Shown here: positions 46,781-55,621 of the stretch, in pieces | Layout: every line of letters starts with the position of its first letter | Position numbering within the stretch: the stretch's first letter is position 1 | Assembly: GCA_947488605.1 (NCBI GenBank) | Contig: CANKZJ010000006.1 | Span: 71,822 to 135,821 of the forward strand | Length of the DNA: 64,000 nt | Direction of reading: 5' to 3' | From: an uncultured Paracoccaceae bacterium | GTDB lineage: Bacteria; Pseudomonadota; Alphaproteobacteria; Rhodobacterales; Rhodobacteraceae | Made by a program: the position numbers and the translations under genes | The notes under the pieces: model-generated | What the model saw: the letters and a program-made list of their open reading frames with translations, nothing else | What the model was told of the DNA's origin: nothing | Databases searched by the model: none

Positions 46781-47256
46781 ACCTGTTCTTGTTCAATGTC
46801 CTGCTGGCCGTGATCTGGGCAGGGTTCTGGGGCAGCTTCACTTTGCTGCAACTCTCTTTCGGGTTCGTTGTTGGATTTGCGACACTTTGGATTGCACAGC
46901 CGCTTTTCGGGGTTTCAAGCGGGTATTACCTCCGTGCCTGGCGTATCGTGCGCCTGATTTTGTTCTTCCTTTACGATCTTTGTGTATCCAGCATTCAGGT
47001 GGCGTATGACGTGCTGACCCCAAGGGACCACAGCAATCCCAAGATCCTTGAGATGCCGCTGGATGTGAAATCAGATATCGAAATCCTGCTGGTCACGAAC
47101 CTAATCTCCCTCACCCCCGGCACGCTCAGCCTTGATGTCACACCTGATCGCAAAACGCTGATTGTGCATGCTATGTTTGCAGATGATCCGGACGCGGTGA
47201 TTGCAGACCTCAAATCTGGAATGGAACGTTTGGTCAAAGAGGTATTCGAAGAATGA
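46777..47256 (+). CDS. mrpE: Mrp/Mnh antiporter subunit E
   Basis: A 159-residue subunit with about two to three N-terminal hydrophobic segments and a soluble C-terminal half. The segment TNLISLTPGTLSLDVTPD matches the MnhE signature. It overlaps mrpD by four bases and mrpF by four. Confidence 0.95.
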   Translation: MNLFLFNVLLAVIWAGFWGSFTLLQLSFGFVVGFATLWIAQPLFGVSSGYYLRAWRIVRLILFFLYDLCVSSIQVAYDVLTPRDHSNPKILEMPLDVKSDIEILLVTNLISLTPGTLSLDVTPDRKTLIVHAMFADDPDAVIADLKSGMERLVKEVFEE

Positions 47257-47555
47257 CATCCGCTGAATTTCTAGACCTGTCAGTCTATGCCACCTTTGTG
47301 ATGGTCATGCTGTCTCTGGCGATTGCCTTTATCCGGCTCGCGCGCGGTCCAACGCTGGCGGACCGTGTTGTCGCACTCGATATGATGACCGTGAGCATCA
47401 TCGCCGTTTGCGGTGTCGTGGCCGTTGCAACGGGCGTCTATGCGATGCTTGACGTTGCATTGGTGCTCGCGCTTGTGGGTTTCCTCGCAACCGTCGCATT
47501 GGCGCGTTTTGCCGAACGCCGGGATGCCCGCCAAGAGGACACGCCCCATGATTAA
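47253..47555 (+). CDS. mrpF: Mrp/Mnh antiporter subunit F
   Basis: A 100-residue three-helix subunit. LARGPTLADRVVALDMMT is the MnhF motif, with the conserved Asp, and is followed by ALVLALVGFLATVALARF. It overlaps mrpG by eight bases. Confidence 0.94.
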   Translation: MTSAEFLDLSVYATFVMVMLSLAIAFIRLARGPTLADRVVALDMMTVSIIAVCGVVAVATGVYAMLDVALVLALVGFLATVALARFAERRDARQEDTPHD

Positions 47556-47856
47556 TGTCATAATCGGACTGATTTTGTTGCTGGGCGGGTTCTTTGCCTT
47601 GATCGCCGCGATTGGCGTTTTGCGCCTGCCTGATGTGTTGATGCGGATGCACGCATCAACGAAAGCCGGGATCTTGGGCAGTAGCCTCATCTTGATCGCA
47701 TGCGCCATTCACCTGCACGAGACAGAAATTACCGCACGTGTCGTGGCCATTATTGTGTTTTTGATGCTCACATCCCCGATTGGCGCGCATATGATCGGGC
47801 GCGCATCCGTCCGCGGACTGACGTCACAGAAAAAGGCGGCCAAGGACGCCACATAA
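47548..47856 (+). CDS. mrpG: Mrp/Mnh antiporter subunit G
   Basis: A 102-residue three-helix subunit with the MnhG motif GVLRLPDVLMRMHASTKAG and TSPIGAHMIGRAS. ATG 47548 with AGAGGA nine bases ahead is chosen over a longer frame that lies in mrpF. Only 11 bases separate its stop from the hydantoinase ATG, so transcription probably runs on. Confidence 0.94.
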   Translation: MINVIIGLILLLGGFFALIAAIGVLRLPDVLMRMHASTKAGILGSSLILIACAIHLHETEITARVVAIIVFLMLTSPIGAHMIGRASVRGLTSQKKAAKDAT

Positions 47857-47867
47857 AGGAAGCGAGC

Positions 47868-49283
47868 ATGCCCGACCCATTTGACCTTGTGATCAGAGGC
47901 GGCAAGATCGTCACACCGCAAGGGGTCGTGATGGGCGATATTGGCCTGCGCAGCGGACAGATTGCGGAAATTGCCGGTACGCTCGGCGCAGCAATCGAAG
48001 ACGTCGATGCGCACGGCAAATACGTGATGCCCGGCGGCATCGACCCGCACGCGCATATTGAACAAATGTCCGGTATGGGTGTGATGAATGCCGACACGTT
48101 TGAGACAGCAACACGCTCTGCTGCGATGGGCGGCACGACAAGCGTGATCTCATTTGCAGCGCAAGCCAAGGGCGAAAAGTTGGCCGATACCGTCGCAGAC
48201 TATACCGCGCGGGCGCAGCGCGGTGCGATGATTGACTACGCTTTCCACATGACGGTCACAGATACCGATGTTCCTGAATTTGAAACCGATCTGGGCGCTT
48301 TGATTGATGCAGGCAACCGGTCCATCAAGGTGTTCACCACCTACAATATTCAATTGTCTGACGCCCAAATCCTATCCGTCATGTCGAACGCACGCGCGCA
48401 TGGGGCATTGGTCTGTGTACATGCCGAAACAGATGCTATCATCGCACAGGCAAAATCAGCGCTGATCGCTGCAGGCAAAACAGCACCCCACTTCCACGCA
48501 GCATCCCACCCCCGTATGGCCGAGATCGAAGCCGTCGAGCGGATCTGCCGCTTTGCCGAATACCTCGGGCAGCCTGTGATGCTGTTCCATATCTCAACCA
48601 AGCAAGGTGCTGCCGCAGTGGCCGCTGCCCGCAAGCGCGGCGCGCCCGTGTGGGCTGAGACTTGCCCGCACTACCTTTTCATGACAGAAGACATCCTGCA
48701 TCAGCCCGGTCTTGAGGGTGGCAAATGGATGTGTTCCCCGCCACAACGCCAACCGGCTGATCAAGATGCATTATGGGCTGCTTTGCAAAGCGGTGATTTG
48801 CAAATCGTGTCATCGGATCACGCGCCATACCGATTTGATGCAAGCGGAAAGCTCTCTGCGGGGCCTGATGCGGGCTTCCACGAAATCGCCAATGGTTTGC
48901 CCGGCTTGGAAACGCGCCTGCCATTGATGTTTGATGCAATGGTCAGCCAAAAGATGGGCGGCCCGGAAACCTTTGCACGGCTTACATCCACAGCTGCCGC
49001 CGAAATTTATGGCCTCCCGAACAAAGGCGCACTTGCACCTGGCATGGATGCGGACATCACTTTGTGGGACCCTGACATGACGCGCACTTATGGCGCCAAC
49101 GATCTACACGATAACGTCGGCTATAATCCGTGGGAGGGCCGCACGATCAAAGGCTGGCCGACGGACGTCTGGTTGCGCGGCACCCGGATCGTCCACGAGG
49201 GCGCGTTCATTGCAATACCGGGGACAGGGCGCAAAATAGATCGCCCTGCCCTTGCCGTCAGCCCAACACAGCCCCAAACATAG
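47868..49283 (+). CDS. Dihydropyrimidinase/hydantoinase-family amidohydrolase
   Basis: A 471-residue cyclic amidohydrolase that opens hydantoin or dihydropyrimidine rings. The binuclear metal site is visible: His-x-His in GIDPHAHIEQ (residues 61 and 63), the carbamylated Lys in SIKVFTTYN, His in CVHAETD and LFHISTK, and Asp in SSDHAPY; the substrate loop is ANGLPGLETR. AAAGGAAGCGAG precedes the ATG. It starts the catabolic block that continues the Mrp operon. The precise substrate is unknown; no N-carbamoylase gene lies nearby. Confidence 0.9.
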   Translation: MPDPFDLVIRGGKIVTPQGVVMGDIGLRSGQIAEIAGTLGAAIEDVDAHGKYVMPGGIDPHAHIEQMSGMGVMNADTFETATRSAAMGGTTSVISFAAQAKGEKLADTVADYTARAQRGAMIDYAFHMTVTDTDVPEFETDLGALIDAGNRSIKVFTTYNIQLSDAQILSVMSNARAHGALVCVHAETDAIIAQAKSALIAAGKTAPHFHAASHPRMAEIEAVERICRFAEYLGQPVMLFHISTKQGAAAVAAARKRGAPVWAETCPHYLFMTEDILHQPGLEGGKWMCSPPQRQPADQDALWAALQSGDLQIVSSDHAPYRFDASGKLSAGPDAGFHEIANGLPGLETRLPLMFDAMVSQKMGGPETFARLTSTAAAEIYGLPNKGALAPGMDADITLWDPDMTRTYGANDLHDNVGYNPWEGRTIKGWPTDVWLRGTRIVHEGAFIAIPGTGRKIDRPALAVSPTQPQT

Positions 49284-49291
49284 AGCGCCGC

Positions 49292-49681
49292 ATGCCACGC
49301 CCGACACACCCACATCAACTCGCCATTACATTTCTCTACTACCGTGATCTGCCAACCGCGATGCGCTTTTACGAAGACGTGCTTGGGCTGCCTTTGGCCA
49401 TCGATCAAGGCTGGTGCAAAATCTACAATATCTGTGATGGTGCGCACGTCGGTCTGGTCGACGAGGCCCGCGGCATGAACAAATGGCAACCGATCAAGAC
49501 AGTGCAATTGTGCATACGCGTTGCCGATGTTGACGCATGGTACGATTACGCAAAAGAAGAAAACCTCGACGCACTCTCGGAACTTTTCGTCAATGACGCG
49601 CTTGGCATTCGCGCCTTTGTGTTCAACGATCCCGAAGGCTATCAAATCGAAATTCAATCCGCGACACGTGAGGGTGCATGA
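49292..49681 (+). CDS. VOC-family (glyoxalase/bleomycin resistance) protein
   Basis: A 129-residue protein with the VOC fold: ITFLYYRDLPTAMRFYEDVLGLPL at the N-terminus and FVFNDPEGYQIEIQ near the C-terminus, where the metal-binding Glu lies. VOC proteins act as isomerases, lyases or dioxygenases on small metabolites. It starts nine bases after the hydantoinase stop and its stop overlaps the racemase ATG (ATGA). Given its position it may act on a hydantoinase-linked intermediate; this is inferred. Confidence 0.88.
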   Translation: MPRPTHPHQLAITFLYYRDLPTAMRFYEDVLGLPLAIDQGWCKIYNICDGAHVGLVDEARGMNKWQPIKTVQLCIRVADVDAWYDYAKEENLDALSELFVNDALGIRAFVFNDPEGYQIEIQSATREGA

Positions 49682-50358
49682 CCCAGAAGACCTTGATCAT
49701 TATCAACCCAAACGCGTCTCAGACCGTGACCGATGGGATCAAAGCCGCGGTCGATCCGTTACGGGTAAACGGCACCGCGATCCGGTGTTTGACCCTGACC
49801 AGTGGTCCTCCAGCGATTGAAAACCAAATGCAAGCGGACCTGACAATCGCACCCATGTTGCGATTGGCGGCCGCACAAGATGATGCAGCGGGATATGTCA
49901 TTGCGTGTTTCGGTGATCCGGGTCTGCATGCGTTGCGCGATCAAACCGATCTGCCCGTTGTGGGCATCCAAGAAGCCGCTGTGATGACCGCACTGACCCT
50001 CGGCCAACGCTTTGGCGTCATCGCAATTCTACCCGCATCAATCCCGCGTCATCTGCGGGCCTTCGGTGCGATGGGTGTGCTGGATAGGTTGGCAGGTGAC
50101 CGTGCTCTTGGCCTTGGTGTCGCTGAACTGGCGAACCCTGAAAGAAGCCTGCACGCGATGATTGGAACGGGGCGCAAACTGCGCGACGAGGATGGCGCCA
50201 ATGTACTGATCATGGGCTGTGCTGGCATGGCACATTACCGCACAGCAGTTGAGGATGCGACCGGTCTGCCTGTGGTCGAACCTTGCCAAGCGGCGGCCGC
50301 GATGGCCTTGGGGCAAATCACACTCGGGCTTAGCCACAAAGGAAACACTCATGCTTGA
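49678..50358 (+). CDS. Asp/Glu/hydantoin racemase-family protein
   Basis: A 226-residue protein with the two catalytic Cys of the family: IACFGDPG near residue 80 and IMGCAGMA near residue 180, plus the N-terminal LIIINPNAS motif of hydantoin racemases. Such enzymes interconvert D and L forms of 5-substituted hydantoins or of amino acids. Coupling to the VOC gene and an 8-base overlap with the DapA-family gene place it in the same transcript as the hydantoinase, which supports a hydantoin racemase role. Confidence 0.87.
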   Translation: MTQKTLIIINPNASQTVTDGIKAAVDPLRVNGTAIRCLTLTSGPPAIENQMQADLTIAPMLRLAAAQDDAAGYVIACFGDPGLHALRDQTDLPVVGIQEAAVMTALTLGQRFGVIAILPASIPRHLRAFGAMGVLDRLAGDRALGLGVAELANPERSLHAMIGTGRKLRDEDGANVLIMGCAGMAHYRTAVEDATGLPVVEPCQAAAAMALGQITLGLSHKGNTHA

Positions 50359-51268
50359 TGAAACCGCAGGCGGTGTCTTTACCATCGCAGTGACCCCCTT
50401 TTTGCCCGATGGGGCCATTGATTGGAACAGCGTTGACCGCATGGTCGATTTCTACATCGAAAAAGGTGCGACCGGCCTGACAATCCTTGGGATGATGGGC
50501 GAAGCGGGCAAGCTGACCGCGGACGAATCCATTGCTGTGGTAGAACGGGTCGTCAAACGCAGCACAGTGCCGATTGTCGTTGGTGTCTCGGCGCCGGGGT
50601 TTGCTGCGATGAAAACGCTGAACGATGCAGCGATGGATCTCGGTGCGGCAGGCGTCATGGTTGCGCCACCCGGCAGCCTGAAAACAGATGATCAGATCAT
50701 AAGCTACTACCACAACGCGGCTGAAACGCTGGGCGATGCGCCATTTGTCTTGCAAGACTTCCCACTTGCCACAGGTGTCGTGATCCCGACCAAAGTCATC
50801 CTGCAGATCATCGATGACTGCCCGACGTGCGTCATGCTGAAACACGAAGACTGGCCGGGCCTTGAGAAAATCAGTGCATTGCGCGCCGCATCAGATGCAG
50901 GTGCGCGGCGCATTTCGATCCTATGCGGCAATGGCGGGCTTTACCTGCTTGAAGAAATGCTGCGCGGCGCTGACGGGGCCATGACAGGCTTTGCTTATCC
51001 AGAAATGATGGCGCAGGTGGTCACTGCATATCAAAACGGTGATCTTGACCATGCGCGCGATATCTTCGACGCCTATATGCCGATGGTTCGCTATGAGGCG
51101 CAGCCGGGTCTCGGACTGGCCATTCGCAAATACACACTCGCACAGCGCGGCGTTATCGCGCATGACACGTTGCGCAAACCTGGGGCTGCGCTCAGCCAAG
51201 CAAGCAAAACGGAAGTCAATGCGCTTGCATCGCGGCAGGTCCGCAAGCTGCAAGCATTGGCAGAATGA
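50351..51268 (+). CDS. DapA-family (class I aldolase-fold) lyase
   Basis: A 305-residue TIM barrel of the dihydrodipicolinate synthase/N-acetylneuraminate lyase family. The Schiff-base Lys is in VMLKHEDWPG near residue 162. The usual YNVP loop with catalytic Tyr is replaced by LQDFPLATG, as in some sugar-acid dehydratases, so it is unlikely to be DapA itself. AAAGGAAACACTC precedes ATG 50351. It is the last gene of the Mrp-hydantoinase run and probably cleaves or dehydrates a 2-oxo acid; the substrate is unknown. Confidence 0.85.
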   Translation: MLDETAGGVFTIAVTPFLPDGAIDWNSVDRMVDFYIEKGATGLTILGMMGEAGKLTADESIAVVERVVKRSTVPIVVGVSAPGFAAMKTLNDAAMDLGAAGVMVAPPGSLKTDDQIISYYHNAAETLGDAPFVLQDFPLATGVVIPTKVILQIIDDCPTCVMLKHEDWPGLEKISALRAASDAGARRISILCGNGGLYLLEEMLRGADGAMTGFAYPEMMAQVVTAYQNGDLDHARDIFDAYMPMVRYEAQPGLGLAIRKYTLAQRGVIAHDTLRKPGAALSQASKTEVNALASRQVRKLQALAE

Positions 51269-51275
51269 CACAGCC

Positions 51276-52100
51276 CTAGTTGGCGCTGAAAACACCCACA
51301 ATTTCAAGACTTCCGCTTGGATCATCGATGATCAAAGTGCCACCAACTTCATCCGCGTCCGGGCCAAAAAAGTAGCCGCGTGTGCCTGCAATACTGGCGC
51401 TGTCGGTGACGTCAAACAGAGCACCGCTCGTTGACAGAGTGCCACCACGAAAGCCTGAATTGCTGATTGTTGCACCAGTGATCGTGATGTCCCCGGCGAC
51501 ATTCGTGTTGCCTTCTTGAAAGCCGTCAAAGGTCGCGTTCACGGTGGCAGTGCTTGACCAGGATGCCGTAATGTCAGCGTCGCCATTCAATTGTGATGTC
51601 TGACCACCATCGGCGACCGTAAGATCAACCCGTCCGCGATACCGCGTGCTGCCGCTATCGGGGATCGCACTTGGCCCACTCTGCTGACCGACAACGCCAA
51701 AAATAGCTTCGCCAGCACCTTGGATATTGAACACACGCATGTAATCCGCGCCCACCGGGTTGGTTAGGGTCGCGACACCGCCCCCAGCCAATGTAACTGT
51801 CGTGCGTTGATTGTTTGTCGCACCTGCCAAACGCCCGCCAGCAATGGTATTCGCAACATGATCAAGCGTGCCAGCGTTGCCAAAACGCAGATCGCCGGTG
51901 TTGGTGGTCCCCAAAAACACAAGTGCCGTGTCTTGCGTCTCTGATCTGTTGCCAATCACCGTGTAGGTTGGCGGATCAACCACGGCTGGTTCCGTGGCAC
52001 CGCCGCCGCCACTGCCTCCGCCACCGCAGGCACTAACAACAAAAGGCACCAAGATTGCAGCCGAAAACCGCAGGCCAGTTTTGACATAAACACACATCAT
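51276..52100 (-). CDS. TbpB-like surface lipoprotein
   Basis: A 274-residue protein with a signal peptide and lipobox (VSAC, Cys at residue 25) followed by a flexible poly-Gly linker. The C-terminal ~150 residues form a Gly-rich beta barrel (YRGRVDLTVADGG, TFDGF, FFGPDADEVGG), resembling the transferrin-binding protein B beta-barrel domain (PF01298). FGPDADEVGG is characteristic. It may be exported to the surface. Its ATG overlaps the stop of the RTX gene (ATGA), so the two are made together. Ligand unknown. Confidence 0.8.
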   Translation of the reverse strand: MMCVYVKTGLRFSAAILVPFVVSACGGGGSGGGGATEPAVVDPPTYTVIGNRSETQDTALVFLGTTNTGDLRFGNAGTLDHVANTIAGGRLAGATNNQRTTVTLAGGGVATLTNPVGADYMRVFNIQGAGEAIFGVVGQQSGPSAIPDSGSTRYRGRVDLTVADGGQTSQLNGDADITASWSSTATVNATFDGFQEGNTNVAGDITITGATISNSGFRGGTLSTSGALFDVTDSASIAGTRGYFFGPDADEVGGTLIIDDPSGSLEIVGVFSAN

Positions 52101-53380
52101 ATGATGAAATCCCCCGCGTTCAGATCGCTTTCACTGACAAGGTGGAAGTAAATCTCCGTTCCTTGATCCGAGAAAAGCGCAGTACGCCCATTGTTGACAT
52201 CGGTAATTCTGTCGAAGACCTGATCGACTGACGTGAAACCAAATGCAGTCAGATCAACCTGATCGATACCACTTTGAAAATCGCTGCCCGATAATGTCGT
52301 TTGTGTCGGGTTGTTCTGGCGCAATTCAATGTCGGCAATCGTGTTGGTGCCATCACCGGGCGCAAAAACGAATGTATCCGCCCCACGACCACCTTCGAGA
52401 TAGTCAGTACCAGTTCCAGACGTCAGCGTATCGTTGCCAAAGAAAAAGCTGTTATCCGGATCACCCTGAATAAAGTCCGAGCCCGCACCGCCATTGAGGT
52501 CATCATTGCTGATCCCACCAATGAGAATATCGTTCCCAGCGTCGCCGTTCGCCGTCAATTCGCCAATGCCACCCGTGATGCGGTCACTGCCGTTGCCGCC
52601 GTGGATCGTGTTGTTGCCCAACGTATCGGTAATCACATCGTTGCCACCGGCACCCCTGAGAAAATCGTTGCCTTGGCCGCCGATGATCACATCCCTGATG
52701 TTACTTCCCGTCACGTCATCATTGCCGCGCTTCGCGTCGTAGGGGCGCTCAACCTCGGCACCAAGAAGCGTGAAGACATCCCGCCCGTCGGTGCCCTCGT
52801 AGGGTGACTGGGTCAGAGCATTTACCGCCCCGTCATCATTCGGCCGCACGAAAGCGTCCTTGTTCAACACGATCTTGTCGAAAAAGTAACCATCAGACCG
52901 GCCGGTAATTTCAATCCGGTATTCCCGACCCGCGTCTAGATTGACGGTCGCATCAAAATGATCGGCACCGTCCGGATCAAACCGCGTTCCCCACCTTGCA
53001 TCCTCATCCCGACTACCCAGCCCGGTGAAAAGCTTAATGGGTGAACGTACATATGCGCCTGCTGCAACATCAAAAACTGCGAAGTAAATGTCGTTGCCAG
53101 TGTCAGTGCGTTCCGTACCGTTCTGGCCGTTCTCAAAACGGTCGGCAGGGTTCATGGCAGACTTTACGCGACCAGAGTGCAACGAGATATGGTAACGGCC
53201 ACTTTCATCTGTCGTGAAGTCGTAGCTCATCGTTTCATCGGGATCGACGGTACGGTAGTTGCTGGATGGTGCGTCCCATAGCATAGCGACCTGATTATCG
53301 ATGTTGCGCCGTGTCCAATTCCCAACGGCATTGGCTGATTCAGCCTCAAGAACCAGCTGTCCGTTTGCGCCTCTAAACAT
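52097..53380 (-). CDS. RTX calcium-binding protein, probable type I secretion substrate
   Basis: A 427-residue acidic protein without a signal peptide. Residues ~1-175 form a domain with CBM6-like traits (LVLEAESA at the start, SDGYFFDKIVLNKD at the end), probably a carbohydrate-binding beta-sandwich, though this is weak. Residues ~219-340 hold RTX nonapeptides (GGQGNDFLRG, GGAGSDFIQG, GGRGADTFVF), and the end is a serralysin-type C-terminal domain finishing in DAGDFII-like NAGDFII, a type I secretion signal. AAGGGAG precedes the ATG. No ABC/HlyD exporter is adjacent. Confidence 0.85.
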   Translation of the reverse strand: MFRGANGQLVLEAESANAVGNWTRRNIDNQVAMLWDAPSSNYRTVDPDETMSYDFTTDESGRYHISLHSGRVKSAMNPADRFENGQNGTERTDTGNDIYFAVFDVAAGAYVRSPIKLFTGLGSRDEDARWGTRFDPDGADHFDATVNLDAGREYRIEITGRSDGYFFDKIVLNKDAFVRPNDDGAVNALTQSPYEGTDGRDVFTLLGAEVERPYDAKRGNDDVTGSNIRDVIIGGQGNDFLRGAGGNDVITDTLGNNTIHGGNGSDRITGGIGELTANGDAGNDILIGGISNDDLNGGAGSDFIQGDPDNSFFFGNDTLTSGTGTDYLEGGRGADTFVFAPGDGTNTIADIELRQNNPTQTTLSGSDFQSGIDQVDLTAFGFTSVDQVFDRITDVNNGRTALFSDQGTEIYFHLVSESDLNAGDFII

Positions 53381-53660
53381 TCAATCTCCCTTCCCGCACA
53401 TACGGTTCAATCGCAGTTACACCACGGTCAATTGGCAGCCAGGTCGATCGGCACCCGCGCCATTTGTTCATCTTGCGTTTAACTACGGCGCGGAACGCGG
53501 CTTAAATGTGGCGGAAAATTGACTTAAATCGGCGAAATATGTCATTGTTTCCACAGGCGTTATAATCCTCATCATTTCGGCAGTGTGCTCCGCATAACAG
53601 CACAAACCATCACACCACTTGGCGGTATGCCGCCGAAGCGTATCTTTCAAAGAGATTAAA

Positions 53661-53737
53661 TGGTGCACCCGACAGGATTCGAACCTGTGACCCCTGCCTT
53701 CGGAGGGCAGTGCTCTATCCAGCTGAGCTACGGGTGC
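53661..53737 (-). tRNA. tRNA-Arg, anticodon CCG
   Basis: Read on the minus strand this is a complete 77-base cloverleaf with encoded CCA: 7-bp acceptor (GCACCCG / CGGGTGC), D stem GCTC/GAGC, anticodon stem CTGCC/GGCAG with loop CTCCGAA (anticodon CCG, codon CGG), and T arm with TTCGAAT. It lies downstream of sufS on the same strand. No integrated element or repeat of its 3' end was found nearby. Confidence 0.96.
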
Positions 53738-53804
53738 GCAAGATTGCTATACCGCCGGGGTGTCGCCCTCGCAACGGCAAAGTACGCCAGTTTGACGATT
53801 GGGT

Positions 53805-55028
53805 TTAGCCAAAAAGTTCGTGACACAACTCGAGCGCATCAACCAGCACATCAACTTCATCAGTCGTGTTGTACATGCCGAAGGACGCACGACAGGTCGC
53901 ACCAACGCCCATATGTTCCATCAGCGGCATCGCACAGTGGGTCCCTGCCCGCACAGCTACGCCCTTTTTGTCCAAGACAGTCGAGATATCATGCGCATGC
54001 GCCGCACCCTGCATCTTGAACGAAAAGATCGCACCTTTGGTAGCCGAGGTCCCTTGCACGTTCAGCCAGTTCAACCCATCCAACCGGTCGCGCGCATAGT
54101 CGCGCAAAAGCCGCTCGTGTGCTGCAATTTCATCCATGCCCACGGACATCATATAATCGAGCGCCACACCCAAACCAATCGTTTGCACGATACCCGGTGT
54201 GCCTGCTTCAAACATCATCGGCGGATCATTCCACGTCACCGCATCACGCGACACGTCGCGGATCATATCGCCGCCACCCATGAATGGGCGCATCTCGTTC
54301 ATGCGATCCTTGGTGACATAAATCGCACCAGAGCCTGATGGTCCATAAAGTTTGTGCCCTGTGATCGCATAAAAATCACATCCGATATCGGCCACATCCA
54401 CAGGCATATGCACCGCAGATTGGCTGCCATCGACCAACACTGGCACACCTTTGGCATGGGCACCTGCGGTAATGGCTTTCACATCCACAACAGTGCCCAA
54501 AACATTCGACATGTGCGTGACAGCGACCAATTTGGTCTTTGGTCCGATGGCATCAATGACCTTTTGCGGGTCCAGATCGCCGTTACTATCTACATCCACC
54601 CATTTGATCACGACGCCCTGCCGCTCGCGCAGGAAATGCCACGGTACAATGTTGGCGTGATGCTCCATGATGGACAGCACAATCTCGTCGCCTGCTTGCA
54701 TCCGGGGCATTGCCCAACCGTAAGCCACCATATTGATGCCTTCGGTCGTGCCCGAATTGATGATGATTTCATCCTCGGTTGGGGCATTCAGGAATGCAGC
54801 GATCTTGCCGCGCACGCCTTCGTATTTTTCGGTCGCCAGATTGCTAAGGTAATGTAGCCCGCGATGCACGTTGGCGTATTCTTCAGCGTAACCGCGCGTG
54901 ACCGCATCAATCACGACCTGCGGCTTTTGCGCAGAGGCCCCATTGTCGAGATACACCAGCGGCTTACCATTCACCTCACGCGACAGAATTGGAAAGTCGC
55001 TGCGAATTTTTGCGATATCATAGGTCAT
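53805..55028 (-). CDS. sufS: SufS-type cysteine desulfurase
   Basis: Takes sulfur from cysteine for Fe-S cluster assembly, using PLP. The 407-residue protein has the SufS layout: [17 protein letters not shown] at the start, the PLP Lys in [11 protein letters not shown], and the active Cys in RAGTHCAMP near residue 365, in the short-loop group II style. The frame extends to 55178 but ATG 55028 overlaps the upstream stop (ATGA) and starts the conserved sequence. It is the last gene of the suf operon. Confidence 0.95.
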   Translation of the reverse strand: MTYDIAKIRSDFPILSREVNGKPLVYLDNGASAQKPQVVIDAVTRGYAEEYANVHRGLHYLSNLATEKYEGVRGKIAAFLNAPTEDEIIINSGTTEGINMVAYGWAMPRMQAGDEIVLSIMEHHANIVPWHFLRERQGVVIKWVDVDSNGDLDPQKVIDAIGPKTKLVAVTHMSNVLGTVVDVKAITAGAHAKGVPVLVDGSQSAVHMPVDVADIGCDFYAITGHKLYGPSGSGAIYVTKDRMNEMRPFMGGGDMIRDVSRDAVTWNDPPMMFEAGTPGIVQTIGLGVALDYMMSVGMDEIAAHERLLRDYARDRLDGLNWLNVQGTSATKGAIFSFKMQGAAHAHDISTVLDKKGVAVRAGTHCAMPLMEHMGVGATCRASFGMYNTTDEVDVLVDALELCHELFG

Positions 55029-55621
55029 GCGGCACCTCCGACCGGGCCGACGCCCAGAATAGCCAATAAAATGCCCGCAATCATCGCGGTAGAGATCAGC
55101 GAAAGAACAATCGCAATGATCGCCTTTCCAAGATTGTTGTAGCCATGCAGGACATTCACAAAATTGACGAAACACCACAGCAGCGCACCCAGCGACAGCA
55201 TGCCAAAGATCGACGCAATCGCAGGGCTGACCAGAACAAGTACCAACTGGATGGCTTCCAACGTCAGGCTAATTGATTGAAACCAAACGATAATTGCCAA
55301 CGTCGCGACCAGCGTCCCCGTACCACCCATCAGGGTACCTACGTAATAGATGCCAACCACCAGCAACGCCAAAAAGATCCCCATGATCGACACATAGGCG
55401 AAGGGCGCCAAGGCAAAGACGCTTTCCTGAAATGCAACAGGCGCAGGCGAAACCATCTGCAATCCCGACAACAGCAACACGTTGAGAACCGCAACCAGTG
55501 CCAGCGCTGTCCACAAAGCTTCACGTGGCAGATCGAGCGCCACAACTTTGCGCGCCATCTCGGACGGTTCCATGATGCTGCTCCAAACGGCGCGCATCCA
55601 AGTCTGAAAATCAAAAGTCAT
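55025..55621 (-). CDS. Yip1-family membrane protein in the suf operon
   Basis: A 198-residue protein with about five hydrophobic segments spread over residues 40-195. It resembles the Yip1/YIP1 domain proteins in which helices are packed at the C-terminal half. ATG 55621 overlaps the stop of the preceding membrane gene (ATGA) and its stop overlaps sufS. No role in Fe-S assembly is known; the location may reflect membrane association or simple co-transcription. Confidence 0.75.
   Translation of the reverse strand: MTFDFQTWMRAVWSSIMEPSEMARKVVALDLPREALWTALALVAVLNVLLLSGLQMVSPAPVAFQESVFALAPFAYVSIMGIFLALLVVGIYYVGTLMGGTGTLVATLAIIVWFQSISLTLEAIQLVLVLVSPAIASIFGMLSLGALLWCFVNFVNVLHGYNNLGKAIIAIVLSLISTAMIAGILLAILGVGPVGGAA

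Noticed and set aside
50351..51268. Calling the aldolase-fold gene dapA
   Set aside because: The catalytic Tyr loop of DapA is missing and the gene lies in a catabolic cluster.
53621..53634. Terminator for tRNA-Arg
   Set aside because: GGCGG-TATG-CCGCC is a short stem and no T run follows on the minus strand.
53483..53668. 61-codon minus-strand frame next to the tRNA
   Set aside because: Runs into the tRNA 3' end, lacks a ribosome binding site and shows no protein-like pattern.
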